From contig CADCDE010000039.1 in the NCBI GenBank assembly GCA_902800065.1, positions 1 to 35,998 on the forward strand: 35,998 bases of DNA, written 5' to 3'. Numbering within the stretch: the stretch's first letter is position 1; the number at the start of each line of letters is the position of its first letter. The notes beneath the pieces are model-generated. The model saw nothing but the letters and a program-made list of their open reading frames with translations. It was not told where the DNA came from and did not search any database. Shown piece by piece: positions 1 through 6,693 of this stretch. The translations under genes and the position numbers were made by a program. Origin of the DNA: an uncultured Ruminococcus sp. Lineage in GTDB: Bacteria > Bacillota > Clostridia > Oscillospirales > Acutalibacteraceae.

Positions 1-76
1 TTCCGGAAAATGCTGTTCCAAGCATAGCTCCCGCCATTGCCACAGCAAGCATTTTCTTCAAAAACTTTGACTTCAA
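1..76 (-). CDS. N-terminus of a secreted protein (partial)
   Basis: A reading frame runs off the left edge of the window. It starts at a TTG (76-74) and encodes about 25 residues of a typical signal peptide: a short basic start (KSKFLKK) followed by a hydrophobic Ala/Met/Leu-rich core ending near TAFSG. A GAGTGG-like ribosome site lies just upstream and a good sigma-A promoter sits at 112-140. The mature protein is outside the window, so its function cannot be named. The TTG start is inferred from spacing; the in-frame ATG nine codons in is an alternative. Confidence 0.55.
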   Translation of the reverse strand, partial: MKSKFLKKMLAVAMAGAMLGTAFSG

Positions 77-111
77 TTTTACCACTCACTTTCAAAAAAT
101 ATTCTATAATA

Positions 112-140
112 ATTGTACATTAACTTTCCCGTTTTGTAAA
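112..140 (-). promoter_or_regulatory. sigma-A promoter for the secreted protein at the left edge
   Basis: On the minus strand TTTACA (140-135) and TACAAT (117-112) are separated by 17 bp, matching vegetative promoter spacing. It points at the partial signal-peptide gene starting at 76. Confidence 0.6.
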
Positions 141-150
141 TATTTTAAAT

Positions 151-193
151 AAAAAAATTGCTTCGGCATATTGAAAATACACCGAAGCATTTT
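151..193 (-). terminator. Rho-independent terminator after the ABC permease
   Basis: On the minus strand the arms TGCTTCGG and CCGAAGCA enclose a loop and are followed by ATTTTTTTATTT. It begins a few bases after the permease stop codon, closing the operon that starts near 2616. Confidence 0.8.
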
Positions 194-196
194 TAT

Positions 197-1048
197 TCAA
201 TTCTTGACTTCTTTTTTAACGGATATAAGCCAGCTTAATCCCATGAATACTATAAAATATATTGCGGCTGCAACTGAATGCCATATATATGTATCGACCT
301 CCATTCCAATATAGAAGCCCCCAATGGCAAGAGTATATATCCAGTATTCCATTATACTGCTAATTATGTTTGACATCTTTTCATATACTTCATAATCCTC
401 GGTTCCCGATAGAAATATAATATTCAATCCGATAGATAATACTCCTGTCATAACTATCGGTGCAAATATATTTACCGCTATTGCACCTCCCGTACTTCCT
501 CCGATAAGCTCCGAAAGCATAAAATATTCTGCATTTGCCGTAAGGACTATCAATAATCTTCCGAGTATCAAAAGCCAAAAGCCTTTTATTGTCTGCGGAC
601 TTACATCAACAGGTGCTGTCGAAAGAATTACCATTCCCGATAAATACAATCCTGCAATCAACACTACATACAATAATACCGATACTGCCGATGATACTAT
701 GAATTTCGAGAAAAATACGGTTGTCCTTGAATATCCCCTTGAATATATATTTTTTATAGTTCCGCTTGCCCTGTCCTCACATACAAATATACCTGCAAAT
801 ACAGCAAGCACTATAGGCACCATAAGCCAAAATCCACTCAACGCAAGCCTCTGCGGTGAAAACATTTCGGCAAGACTTTCTCTTATACTTTCTTTATTGA
901 ACTCGTTTATTTCCTGAACTATGTCATAAATCATGTTTCTTTGATAAAATACATTGTATACCGCAACACCGACACAGAGTATAAACATTAAATAAAAGCT
1001 CTTTTTTCTCAAAAGTTTTCTCAACTCAAATTTCAACATTCTTCCCAT
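197..1048 (-). CDS. ABC-2 type exporter permease
   Basis: The protein has about six hydrophobic segments: one near residue 20-40, one near 75-95 after a conserved GFWLMVP stretch, and four more to the C-terminus. The pattern fits ABC-2/BcrB-type export permeases. It is the membrane half of a transporter whose ATPase is the adjacent gene at 1059-1925. The ATG at 1048 is chosen over an in-frame GTG three codons upstream because GAGGTGAT sits four bases before it. Eleven bases separate it from the ATPase stop, and a terminator follows. The substrate is not visible in the sequence; BcrAB/LanFE relatives export peptide antibiotics, so envelope protection is an inference from family and neighbours. 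Confidence 0.8.
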   Translation of the reverse strand: MGRMLKFELRKLLRKKSFYLMFILCVGVAVYNVFYQRNMIYDIVQEINEFNKESIRESLAEMFSPQRLALSGFWLMVPIVLAVFAGIFVCEDRASGTIKNIYSRGYSRTTVFFSKFIVSSAVSVLLYVVLIAGLYLSGMVILSTAPVDVSPQTIKGFWLLILGRLLIVLTANAEYFMLSELIGGSTGGAIAVNIFAPIVMTGVLSIGLNIIFLSGTEDYEVYEKMSNIISSIMEYWIYTLAIGGFYIGMEVDTYIWHSVAAAIYFIVFMGLSWLISVKKEVKN

Positions 1049-1058
1049 TTTTATCACC

Positions 1059-1925
1059 TCACACGTTCACAGGTCCCATTTTTTGCAGGAAATAATCCTC
1101 ATAGCTTGTGCTGATTACTCCCAATTCGGATACTTCAAGTCCTGCCTTGACCAATTTTGAATTTATCTCGGCTGAACGTGATATATCTGTTGCTATATTC
1201 AGCTTGCCCGATGCTTCATTGACAGTCACCTGCGGTATCTCCATCTGAGTCGTGATTATCTCCGATGCCCTCGCAAGTGATTCAGCCGTTATCTCCTCAG
1301 CAAGCACTCCGTAACGGATTATACCGTATACTGTGGATATTTTTTCAAGCTCTCCAAGAAGATGGCTCGATATAAAGAATGTAACTCCCTTTTCCTTGTT
1401 TATTCTCAGGATGATATCCCTGACATCTTTCATTCCCATTGGGTCAAGTCCGTTGACAGGTTCATCAAGTATCAGAAATTCGGGATTTCCGAGAAGTGCT
1501 ATTGCAATTCCAAGTCTCTGTTTCATACCGAGTGAAAATGTCTTTGCTTTTTTGTAAGTTGCCTCTTTCAAACCAACAAGTTCAAGCAGTTCATGTATTT
1601 CCTTATCCGTACCGCCCCCGAGAATGGAAAATCTTTTCATATTCTCATAGGCTGTGCAGTTGCCGTACAGTCCCGGAGCTTCTATCAGAGAGCCTACTCT
1701 TTTCAGATTCCTGATATTCTGCGGTTCACCGAAAAGGCTCACTTCACCGCTGTTTGCAAAAAGCAGTCCGAGGATGACCTTCATAACAGTTGTCTTGCCT
1801 GCACCGTTTGGTCCGATGAATCCGTAAATATCACCCTTTTTGATATTCAGATTCAGATTGTTTACCACTATCTTTCTTCCAAACCTTTTTGTCAGTCCTC
1901 TCGTTTGAAGTACAAATTCTTCCAC
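1059..1925 (-). CDS. ABC exporter ATPase, bacitracin/lantibiotic-immunity type
   Basis: A full nucleotide-binding domain is visible: Walker A GPNGAGKTT near residue 35-45, signature FSLGMKQRLGIA, Walker B LILDEP followed by VNGLDPMG, and the switch-histidine motif SSH. The C-terminal 80 residues carry the accessory domain usual in BcrA-type ATPases and end YEDYFLQKMG. An ATG at 1934 is part of the Shine-Dalgarno sequence (AAGGAGATG), so the GTG at 1925, nine bases downstream of GGAG, is the likely start. The 3' end of the VanZ-like frame overlaps the first 95 bases of this gene. It pairs with the permease at 197-1048. Confidence 0.88.
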   Translation of the reverse strand: MEEFVLQTRGLTKRFGRKIVVNNLNLNIKKGDIYGFIGPNGAGKTTVMKVILGLLFANSGEVSLFGEPQNIRNLKRVGSLIEAPGLYGNCTAYENMKRFSILGGGTDKEIHELLELVGLKEATYKKAKTFSLGMKQRLGIAIALLGNPEFLILDEPVNGLDPMGMKDVRDIILRINKEKGVTFFISSHLLGELEKISTVYGIIRYGVLAEEITAESLARASEIITTQMEIPQVTVNEASGKLNIATDISRSAEINSKLVKAGLEVSELGVISTSYEDYFLQKMGPVNV

Positions 1926-2472
1926 TAAAAACATCTCCTTTTAAAAAATCTTTTATACGTTTCGGCAGATATCTATAAAGGATATACCCAATAAATATAC
2001 CGAGTGCATTCAAAATGACATCATCTATATCGGCAGTTCTGTAATGTGAATCCAATGCAAGACATATCAAAAGCTGTGACAGTTCTATTGCCATCGGAAA
2101 GGCAAACATATGCAATACATACTGCCAACGCTTTTTGAATTTGAATAAAAATGGTACCATCATTCCATATGGAACGGTCATAAGTATATTCGCACATATA
2201 TCACGACCTATTCTGTTTATATCTCCTAATGATATATCATTTACAATAGTATACAGAGGCATCAACTGTATAAACGGTGATTCAAGTACTCTGTATCCTG
2301 GTATGACTTTTATCGGAAACCATATACACACCATCAATATCAAAAAATATATGCCTGATATCCCAAAAATCACTGTCTTATTCAACGGATATTTTTTTAT
2401 AAATAAAAATGCACATACTATTATCAAAATCAAAAAGCCCGTTAATAAAAAAGGTATACCTAATATTATCAA
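1831..2472 (-). CDS. VanZ-like membrane protein
   Basis: The protein has several hydrophobic helices with VanZ-family features: ANILMTVPYGMMVPFL, then an amphipathic KFKKRWQ stretch, a helix with AIELSQLL, and RTADIDDVILNALG. VanZ proteins are associated with low-level teicoplanin or lipoglycopeptide resistance, but most members are uncharacterised. The likely start is TTG at 2472: AGGAGGAGG lies eight bases upstream and an upstream ATG at 2538 precedes that ribosome site. The start is two bases after the stop of the microprotein at 2475-2585, suggesting coupling. The family-like part ends near LPKRIKDFLKG; the last 30 residues are only an out-of-frame read of the ABC ATPase gene, so the stop may have been lost by an indel. 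Confidence 0.72.
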   Translation of the reverse strand: MIILGIPFLLTGFLILIIVCAFLFIKKYPLNKTVIFGISGIYFLILMVCIWFPIKVIPGYRVLESPFIQLMPLYTIVNDISLGDINRIGRDICANILMTVPYGMMVPFLFKFKKRWQYVLHMFAFPMAIELSQLLICLALDSHYRTADIDDVILNALGIFIGYILYRYLPKRIKDFLKGDVFSGRICTSNERTDKKVWKKDSGKQSESEYQKG

Positions 2473-2474
2473 AC

Positions 2475-2585
2475 TCAGAATCCTCCTCCTATCGTATACA
2501 TAAGTACAGAAAATACTCCCAATACCATCATTATACATAATATGATGCTTACTATTCTTACTATCTTTTTTTTCTTTTTAAACAC
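2475..2585 (-). CDS. Basic single-pass membrane microprotein
   Basis: A 36-residue frame starts with GTG at 2585, six bases after GAGGTG, and stops two bases before the VanZ start. It has a run of five lysines followed by a single hydrophobic helix (VSIILCIMMVLGVFSVLMY) and a GGGF tail. The VanZ ribosome site lies inside its last codons, which is typical of translational coupling. An extended -10 promoter sits just upstream at 2616. The in-frame GTG at 2594 would add three residues. No family is recognised. Supporting evidence is the start/stop arrangement and membrane-protein composition; the weakness is the short length. Confidence 0.5.
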   Translation of the reverse strand: MFKKKKKIVRIVSIILCIMMVLGVFSVLMYTIGGGF

Positions 2586-2615
2586 ACTATTCACCTCGCC
2601 AAAAATATATCAATC

Positions 2616-2624
2616 ATTATAACA
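2616..2624 (-). promoter_or_regulatory. Extended -10 promoter of the microprotein/VanZ/ABC operon
   Basis: On the minus strand the sequence TGTTATAAT is an extended -10 element (TG, one base, TATAAT). No good -35 hexamer is visible 17 bp upstream. It lies about 30 bases before the microprotein start. Confidence 0.5.
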
Positions 2625-2654
2625 TATCGAAAATGAAATTTCCATATTTTAAGA

Positions 2655-2699
2655 TAAAAAAACAGGGAGCGTTTTTTCCAAAAGAAAAACAATCCCTGA
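2655..2699 (-). terminator. Terminator after the first LRR gene
   Basis: Minus-strand arms CAGGGA and TCCCTG, extended by T-rich and A-rich stretches, are followed by a T7 run. It lies a few bases after the LRR gene stop at 2712. Confidence 0.75.
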
Positions 2700-2711
2700 T
2701 AATTTTTTTGA

Positions 2712-4163
2712 TTATTTTGGTTTATTTGCAGGTCTGGCGGATGCTTTCCTTTTTTTCAGCTTTTCGATAACTACCGTAAGCCTGAGTATTTCATTTTTCT
2801 GAACAGTAATCCTTGAAATACACAGGAACAATGCTATCACAAGAAATGCTATTATAAAGAATAGTGCCACGCAAAGGTCTTTGTAAATATATTCTTCTCT
2901 TTTTTCAATGGTAGTATTGAAGCTGATATTATCACCGTCAAGTGCCTCATTTCCCCAAGCCACCGATATCCTGTTCCATTCCTTCTGAGAGCCTTCAAAA
3001 AATATTCCGTGAACATTTGCCTTCCCAAAGGCATTGTGATTTATATACATGACGGTCTGAGGAAAAAAGACATTCACTGCATTGATACCGTAAAAGGCGT
3101 TTGAAGCTATTCCGACAGTATTTCTTTGTATTTTCAGATCCTTGCTCTCAGAATCATCCTCCTTGTATCCAAGACACCATTTCCCTATATAAAAAATATT
3201 TCCGGACATATTATTATAAAGAGATGTATTTTTAAAAGCATCCTTTCCGATAACCTCAAGACTGTCTGAAAGAGTCACGAATCTCAAGTCACAGCAATCA
3301 GCAAAGGCTCTTTCACCGATATTTTTAATTCCGTTTTCAAAGCCTATCTCGGAAAGTCCAACGCAACTTTCAAATGCTCCGCTTTCTATACAGACAACAT
3401 TTTTGTTTTCTATCCTGCCCGGAAATATTATCTTTGTTTTTTCGGGATAATTCTTTGTGACAGCCTCAAGAATAGTAATCTCATTCCGTGTATCAATAAA
3501 GTATCTGAAGCTCTCATTTGAACACAGTGCTTCGCCTGTTTCCTTAAAGAAGATATCTACTTTGAAAACAACATCATTTCCCTGTGTTTCGATATTTATA
3601 CTGTCCCACTCATCCTTTGAGCCTTCAAAATTTATTTTCTTCAAATTTTCACAGCCCTCAAAGGCATTTTCTGAAATTCCCCGTGTTTCCTTTTTTATAT
3701 CTGCAACGGTATTTTCATCAATATCACCCTTATATTTATAACAGCAGTTTCCAACATAGACTAATCCATCACTCTGACCGTTCCAAAAAGCAGTATCTTC
3801 AAAGGCATCCCCTCTGATATTCAGTACATTTTCAGCACCTGTGATTTTTTCAAGATTAATACAGCCCTCAAACGTACCTTCTTCTATCTTTAAAATGCCC
3901 TCAGGTATATAAACAGACTTTATCTTCTCATTTCCGCTGAATGCACTGATTGATATTACTTTCACCGTCATACCGTCTATCAAATCCGGTATTTTTACAT
4001 TTTCATCATTACCGCTGTATCTGACTATTTCGATATTCCCATCAAGGTTTATCATATAATCAAAACCGTTATACGTTTTATAATCATCCGCACAAACAAT
4101 ATTACTGACCTCCAGCAGCATAAATATAACTGTTATAAATAATACCGCCGTCCTTTTTCCCAT
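2712..4163 (-). CDS. BspA-type leucine-rich-repeat membrane protein
   Basis: The N-terminus (MGKRTAVLFITVIFMLLE) is a signal peptide ending near CADD. It is followed by several LRR_5 units of the form I..AF..C..L..I, seen for example as ISAFSGNEKIKSVYIPEG, NAFEGCENLKKINFEGS and RAFADCCDLRFVTLSDS. The motif FEGSKDEWDSI, repeated later as FEGSQKEWNRI, is typical of BspA-like proteins. Near residue 430-455 there is a transmembrane helix, then a short basic tail rich in lysine. The repeats therefore probably face outward. It is the last gene of an operon with a nitroreductase (15 bp gap) and a YtxH-like protein. Binding partner unknown. Confidence 0.85.
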   Translation of the reverse strand: MGKRTAVLFITVIFMLLEVSNIVCADDYKTYNGFDYMINLDGNIEIVRYSGNDENVKIPDLIDGMTVKVISISAFSGNEKIKSVYIPEGILKIEEGTFEGCINLEKITGAENVLNIRGDAFEDTAFWNGQSDGLVYVGNCCYKYKGDIDENTVADIKKETRGISENAFEGCENLKKINFEGSKDEWDSINIETQGNDVVFKVDIFFKETGEALCSNESFRYFIDTRNEITILEAVTKNYPEKTKIIFPGRIENKNVVCIESGAFESCVGLSEIGFENGIKNIGERAFADCCDLRFVTLSDSLEVIGKDAFKNTSLYNNMSGNIFYIGKWCLGYKEDDSESKDLKIQRNTVGIASNAFYGINAVNVFFPQTVMYINHNAFGKANVHGIFFEGSQKEWNRISVAWGNEALDGDNISFNTTIEKREEYIYKDLCVALFFIIAFLVIALFLCISRITVQKNEILRLTVVIEKLKKRKASARPANKPK

Positions 4164-4178
4164 TCCATCACCTTTTCT

Positions 4179-4703
4179 TTAAGCGTAGTATACACGGTCA
4201 GGCTTTCTTTCGGGTATCTTCGGCATATCACCGTCAGCATATCCCAAAATACAATGACCTATCCCCTCATAATCTCCTTCGATTCCAAGTGACTTCAATA
4301 TCTCTTTTCCCTCATCACTCTCAAATTCTTCCTTTGCACGATGTATCCAGCAGCTTCCGATACCCATTGAATGAGCCGCAAGCATAAGATTACCCATAAC
4401 AAGACTGCCGTCATAAAGATATGTATTTCTTGACTTATCCGCAAGAACTATCAATACAACAGGTGCATTATAGAACGGATCGAATCCCTCTGCCCAGCCG
4501 CCTATCTTTCTGTTCATTTCCGACAGCTTATCACGAAGTGCCTTATCAGTCACAGCAACTATTATCGCCGACTGATATCCCCTGCCGCTTGCCGCATACA
4601 GCCCTGCCTCTATTATATCATCAATGACAGCTTTTGGCAACATCTCATTTTTATAGCTTCTTACACTTCTTCTTTCAATCATTGCTCTGATAATTTCATT
4701 CAT
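4179..4703 (-). CDS. Nitroreductase-family flavoprotein
   Basis: The 174-residue protein has the N-terminal FMN-contact motif RRSVRSY, then AGLYAASGRGYQ, a central helix region LVMGNLMLAAHSMGIGSCWI and a C-terminal LGYADGDMPKIPERK with basic residues near the end. These are hallmarks of small NAD(P)H-dependent nitroreductases, which form FMN-binding homodimers; the physiological substrate is not predictable. The ATG at 4703 was chosen because homology-like sequence starts there (MNEIIRAMIERRS) and GAGG lies nine bases before it; the longer frame is a read-through of the upstream gene. Its first eight bases overlap the end of that gene, so the two are coupled. Confidence 0.88.
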   Translation of the reverse strand: MNEIIRAMIERRSVRSYKNEMLPKAVIDDIIEAGLYAASGRGYQSAIIVAVTDKALRDKLSEMNRKIGGWAEGFDPFYNAPVVLIVLADKSRNTYLYDGSLVMGNLMLAAHSMGIGSCWIHRAKEEFESDEGKEILKSLGIEGDYEGIGHCILGYADGDMPKIPERKPDRVYYA

Positions 4704-4914
4704 CGCTTTCAGCCTCACATTCTGTTTTATTTTTATCTTTCTTCCTGCCATATTTATTAATCGTATTTCCTGCACCGTTATTACAGCCCATTTTGCAGTC
4801 AAAACTCAGGCTACCTATATGTACTCCGCCCTTGACAGGTGAAAGGATAAATCCCAATGCTGCTCCGCACAAAAATCCTCCCATTGCAAGAATAAATCCC
4901 GTTGACTTTTTCAT
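4696..4914 (-). CDS. Small YtxH-like membrane protein
   Basis: The 72-residue protein starts with a lysine pair and one Gly/Ala-rich helix (GFILAMGGFLCGAALGFI) followed by LSPVKGG, the pattern of YtxH/GvpP-type small proteins. The rest is polar: a short Cys-containing stretch (DCKMGCNNGAG) and a charged tail. The ATG at 4914 follows GGAGG at ten bases; the longer frame lacks a ribosome site. It overlaps the nitroreductase start and heads the operon. The untranslated region in front of it is unusually long and structured (see 4949-5301). Confidence 0.7.
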   Translation of the reverse strand: MKKSTGFILAMGGFLCGAALGFILSPVKGGVHIGSLSFDCKMGCNNGAGNTINKYGRKKDKNKTECEAESDE

Positions 4915-4963
4915 AAATAAAAAACCTCCAAAAATTTTTTGATAACTGTAAATGAGCAAATTT

Positions 4964-4992
4964 TGTCACCCTGAACGAAGTGAAGGATCTTT
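4964..4992. repeat. Degenerate half copy of the dispersed palindrome
   Basis: TGTCACCCTGAACGAAGTG followed by AAGGATCTTTT resembles the left arm of the 65-bp repeat (TGTCATTCCGAACGAAGTG, then AGGAATCTTT). No matching right arm follows directly. Confidence 0.55.
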
Positions 4993-5021
4993 TATAGTAA
5001 ACGTCAATGAAAATATCCTTT

Positions 5022-5086
5022 TGTCATTCTGAGGAACGAAGTGACGAAGAATCTTTCAAAGATTCCTCGCTTTGCTCGGAATGACA
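5022..5086. repeat. 65-bp dispersed palindromic repeat, copy 1
   Basis: The element begins TGTCATTCTGAGGAACG and ends CTCGGAATGACA, with AATCTTT/AAAGATT at the centre. Its reverse complement aligns without length change to copy 3 at 33546-33610, and a shorter copy lies at 12835-12892. It is non-coding. Confidence 0.85.
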
Positions 5087-5147
5087 TAGAGCAATTTATT
5101 TTGTCGTTTACTATGTGCATTTTTCAGATTTGCTCATTTATAGTCGA

Positions 5148-5266
5148 TAAAAAGCAAATGCGTAAGGCAATATACCCTACGCACCTACTCAAAGGAATAA
5201 AAAGAAAAAAGGAAAAAGGAAAGAAAAGGAATAATCAATTTTATTTTGTCCTGTTGTTTTCGGACT
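5148..5266 (-). ncRNA. Candidate small RNA or structured leader with CU-rich stretch
   Basis: A minus-strand sigma-A promoter at 5273-5301 predicts a start near 5266. The first bases can form a small hairpin (GTCC/GGAC), followed by about 45 pyrimidine-rich bases holding repeated TTCCTTT and TTTCC motifs complementary to AAGGA-type ribosome sites. A stem TGCGTAGGG/CCTTACGCA (5183-5159) with one mismatch then precedes TTTGCTTTTTA. This could end a transcript of about 119 bases, or act as an attenuator inside a leader of about 350 bases for the YtxH-like operon. No known RNA family is recognised. Inference only; the T-run is interrupted, so the terminator may be leaky. Confidence 0.35.
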
Positions 5267-5272
5267 GTTCAT

Positions 5273-5301
5273 ATAATACACTAAAATTATTAATTTGTCA
5301 A
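5273..5301 (-). promoter_or_regulatory. Strong sigma-A promoter pointing left
   Basis: Minus-strand TTGACA (5301-5296) and TATTAT (5278-5273) are separated by exactly 17 bp. It is divergent from the promoter at 5354-5382. It drives either the candidate RNA at 5148-5266 or a long leader to the YtxH-like gene at 4914. Confidence 0.7.
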
Positions 5302-5353
5302 GTATTTTTTATAGATTTTTTATAATTCCTTTTTATAAATATAAAAAATTTAT

Positions 5354-5382
5354 TTGACTTTAAGGCAAAAAAGTTATATTAT
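5354..5382 (+). promoter_or_regulatory. Sigma-A promoter of the 5421-7506 operon
   Basis: TTGACT (5354-5359) and TATTAT (5377-5382) are separated by 17 bp, about 40 bases before the start codon at 5421. Confidence 0.75.
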
Positions 5383-5420
5383 ATAAGTATAATATGTATT
5401 TATCACGGGGGTGATGAAAC

Positions 5421-6203
5421 ATGGATATCGGAATATCAACAGGCTGCCTTTATCCCATGCTGACCGAGGATTGCATCAAAGCTCTATGCGATATAGGCTT
5501 CAGGAATTTCGAAATATTCTTCAATACGTTCTCGGAGCTTGAAACAGACTACCTTGACAATATCCTCAAAATAATTTCACCCTACAATGCAAGAGTTGTT
5601 TCGATACATCCCTTTACCTCGGGCTTTGAATCATATCTTCTGTTCTCGAATTATGAAAGACGCTTTTATGACGGCGTTGCATTTTATGAGAAATATTTTC
5701 GGACCGCAAAATATATAGGTGCCAATAAAGTAGTTCTTCACGGTCTTATGACCGTATATAAATCTTCCCTGACTAACAGTGAATATTTCAGACGGTTCGA
5801 TATCCTCCAGAACAGTGCGTCAAAATATAATGTCAGTCTTCTTCAGGAAAATGTAAATTTATTCAGAAGCAATGATATCGGCTTTATAAAAGATATGAAA
5901 ACTGAAATACCGCTCAGTGCAGGATTTGTTTGTGATATAAAGCAGGCTGTCCGTGGAGACATCTCCCCGTTTGAAATGATAAAAACTATGGGAAACCGTC
6001 TCGGGCATATACATATAAATGACTTTGACAATAACGGTAAATGCGTACTTCCCGGAAAGGGCTGCTTCGATTTTGATTTATTCTTTGATACAATAAAAAA
6101 TACAGGCTTTGACAATGATATTATTATAGAGGTTTACAGGTCGAGCTTTGAAACATTAAATGAACTTTCGGACTCTTATGAATTTTTGAAAAAATTTCTT
6201 TAA
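5421..6203 (+). CDS. Sugar isomerase/epimerase-like TIM-barrel protein
   Basis: The 260-residue protein fits the xylose-isomerase-like/AP-endonuclease-2 TIM barrel. Likely metal-binding residues are visible at expected places: Glu in LLQENVNLF, Asp in GFVCDIKQA, the His pair in GHIHINDF, and Glu in IIIEVYRSS. These bind divalent metal for sugar-phosphate isomerisation or epimerisation in the family. Length is usual and no end is missing. The start follows GGGGGTGAT. It leads a three-gene operon with nrdR and an amidohydrolase. The exact sugar cannot be read from sequence, and endonuclease IV-like activity is less likely because the extra metal-site residues of that family are not evident. Confidence 0.82.
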   Translation: MDIGISTGCLYPMLTEDCIKALCDIGFRNFEIFFNTFSELETDYLDNILKIISPYNARVVSIHPFTSGFESYLLFSNYERRFYDGVAFYEKYFRTAKYIGANKVVLHGLMTVYKSSLTNSEYFRRFDILQNSASKYNVSLLQENVNLFRSNDIGFIKDMKTEIPLSAGFVCDIKQAVRGDISPFEMIKTMGNRLGHIHINDFDNNGKCVLPGKGCFDFDLFFDTIKNTGFDNDIIIEVYRSSFETLNELSDSYEFLKKFL

Positions 6204-6218
6204 AAAGGCGGTGTATTT

Positions 6219-6674
6219 ATGAAATGTCCGTACTGCAATTCTGAGGATACAAAGGTTATTGACTCACGTTCAGCCGATGAAGGTGTGCGTATCAGAAGAA
6301 GACGTGAATGCTTTAGCTGCTTCCAGAGATTCACAACCTATGAAACTGTTGAAACTATGCCCATTATGGTAATAAAGCGTAACAGAGGGCGTGAACCGTA
6401 TAACAGAATGAAACTGACCAACGGTATCCTGCGAGCCTGTGAAAAAAGGGATATTTCAATTGACCAGATAGATGCAATTGTCGATCAGGTCGAAGCCAAA
6501 ATAGAAAATTCCTTTGAGAGAGAGGTCTCGTCAAAGAATATCGGAGAATATACCCTTGAGGTACTCAGAAATGTAGATGAGGTGGCTTATGTCAGATTCG
6601 CCTCAGTATATAAGCAGTTCAAGGATATTCATTCATTTCTCGAAGAACTGAACAGACTCATATCCGAAAAATAA
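6219..6674 (+). CDS. nrdR: Transcriptional repressor NrdR
   Basis: This 151-residue protein matches NrdR from end to end. A zinc ribbon uses CPYC at the N-terminus and CFSC near residue 31-34, and the sequence EDTKVIDSR is diagnostic. An ATP-cone domain follows from about residue 49 (VIKRNRGREPYNRMKL) to 139. NrdR senses ATP/dATP and represses ribonucleotide reductase genes. The start ATG follows AGGCGGTG. It lies 15 bp after the isomerase-like gene and 19 bp before the amidohydrolase. No nrd gene is in the window, so it acts on distant targets. Confidence 0.97.
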   Translation: MKCPYCNSEDTKVIDSRSADEGVRIRRRRECFSCFQRFTTYETVETMPIMVIKRNRGREPYNRMKLTNGILRACEKRDISIDQIDAIVDQVEAKIENSFEREVSSKNIGEYTLEVLRNVDEVAYVRFASVYKQFKDIHSFLEELNRLISEK

Positions 6675-6693
6675 TTTTCAGGAAGTGCATATC

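Larger units (their letters stand above)
4949..5140. repeat. Nested compound palindrome in the 4915-5420 gene-free region
   Basis: Three inverted pairs are nested. The outer arms are TAAATGAGCAAAT (4949-4961) and its complement at 5128-5140. The middle arms are ATAGTAAACG (4994-5003) and its complement at 5105-5114. The core is a 65-bp dispersed palindrome at 5022-5086. Transcribed leftward, it would fold into one long branched hairpin just upstream of the YtxH-like gene. No protein-coding gene is supported between 4915 and 5420; the plus-strand open frame there is mostly read-through of the palindrome. Confidence 0.75.

Noticed and set aside
5189..5235. Purine tract as a triplex-forming element
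   Set aside because: Interrupted by T and A-rich; the complementary strand reading as a CU-rich RNA is a simpler idea.
5041..5325. Plus-strand open frame of 94 codons
   Set aside because: Its first third reads through the dispersed palindrome and the rest is a purine-rich tract; no ribosome site or protein-like composition. Better explained as non-coding.
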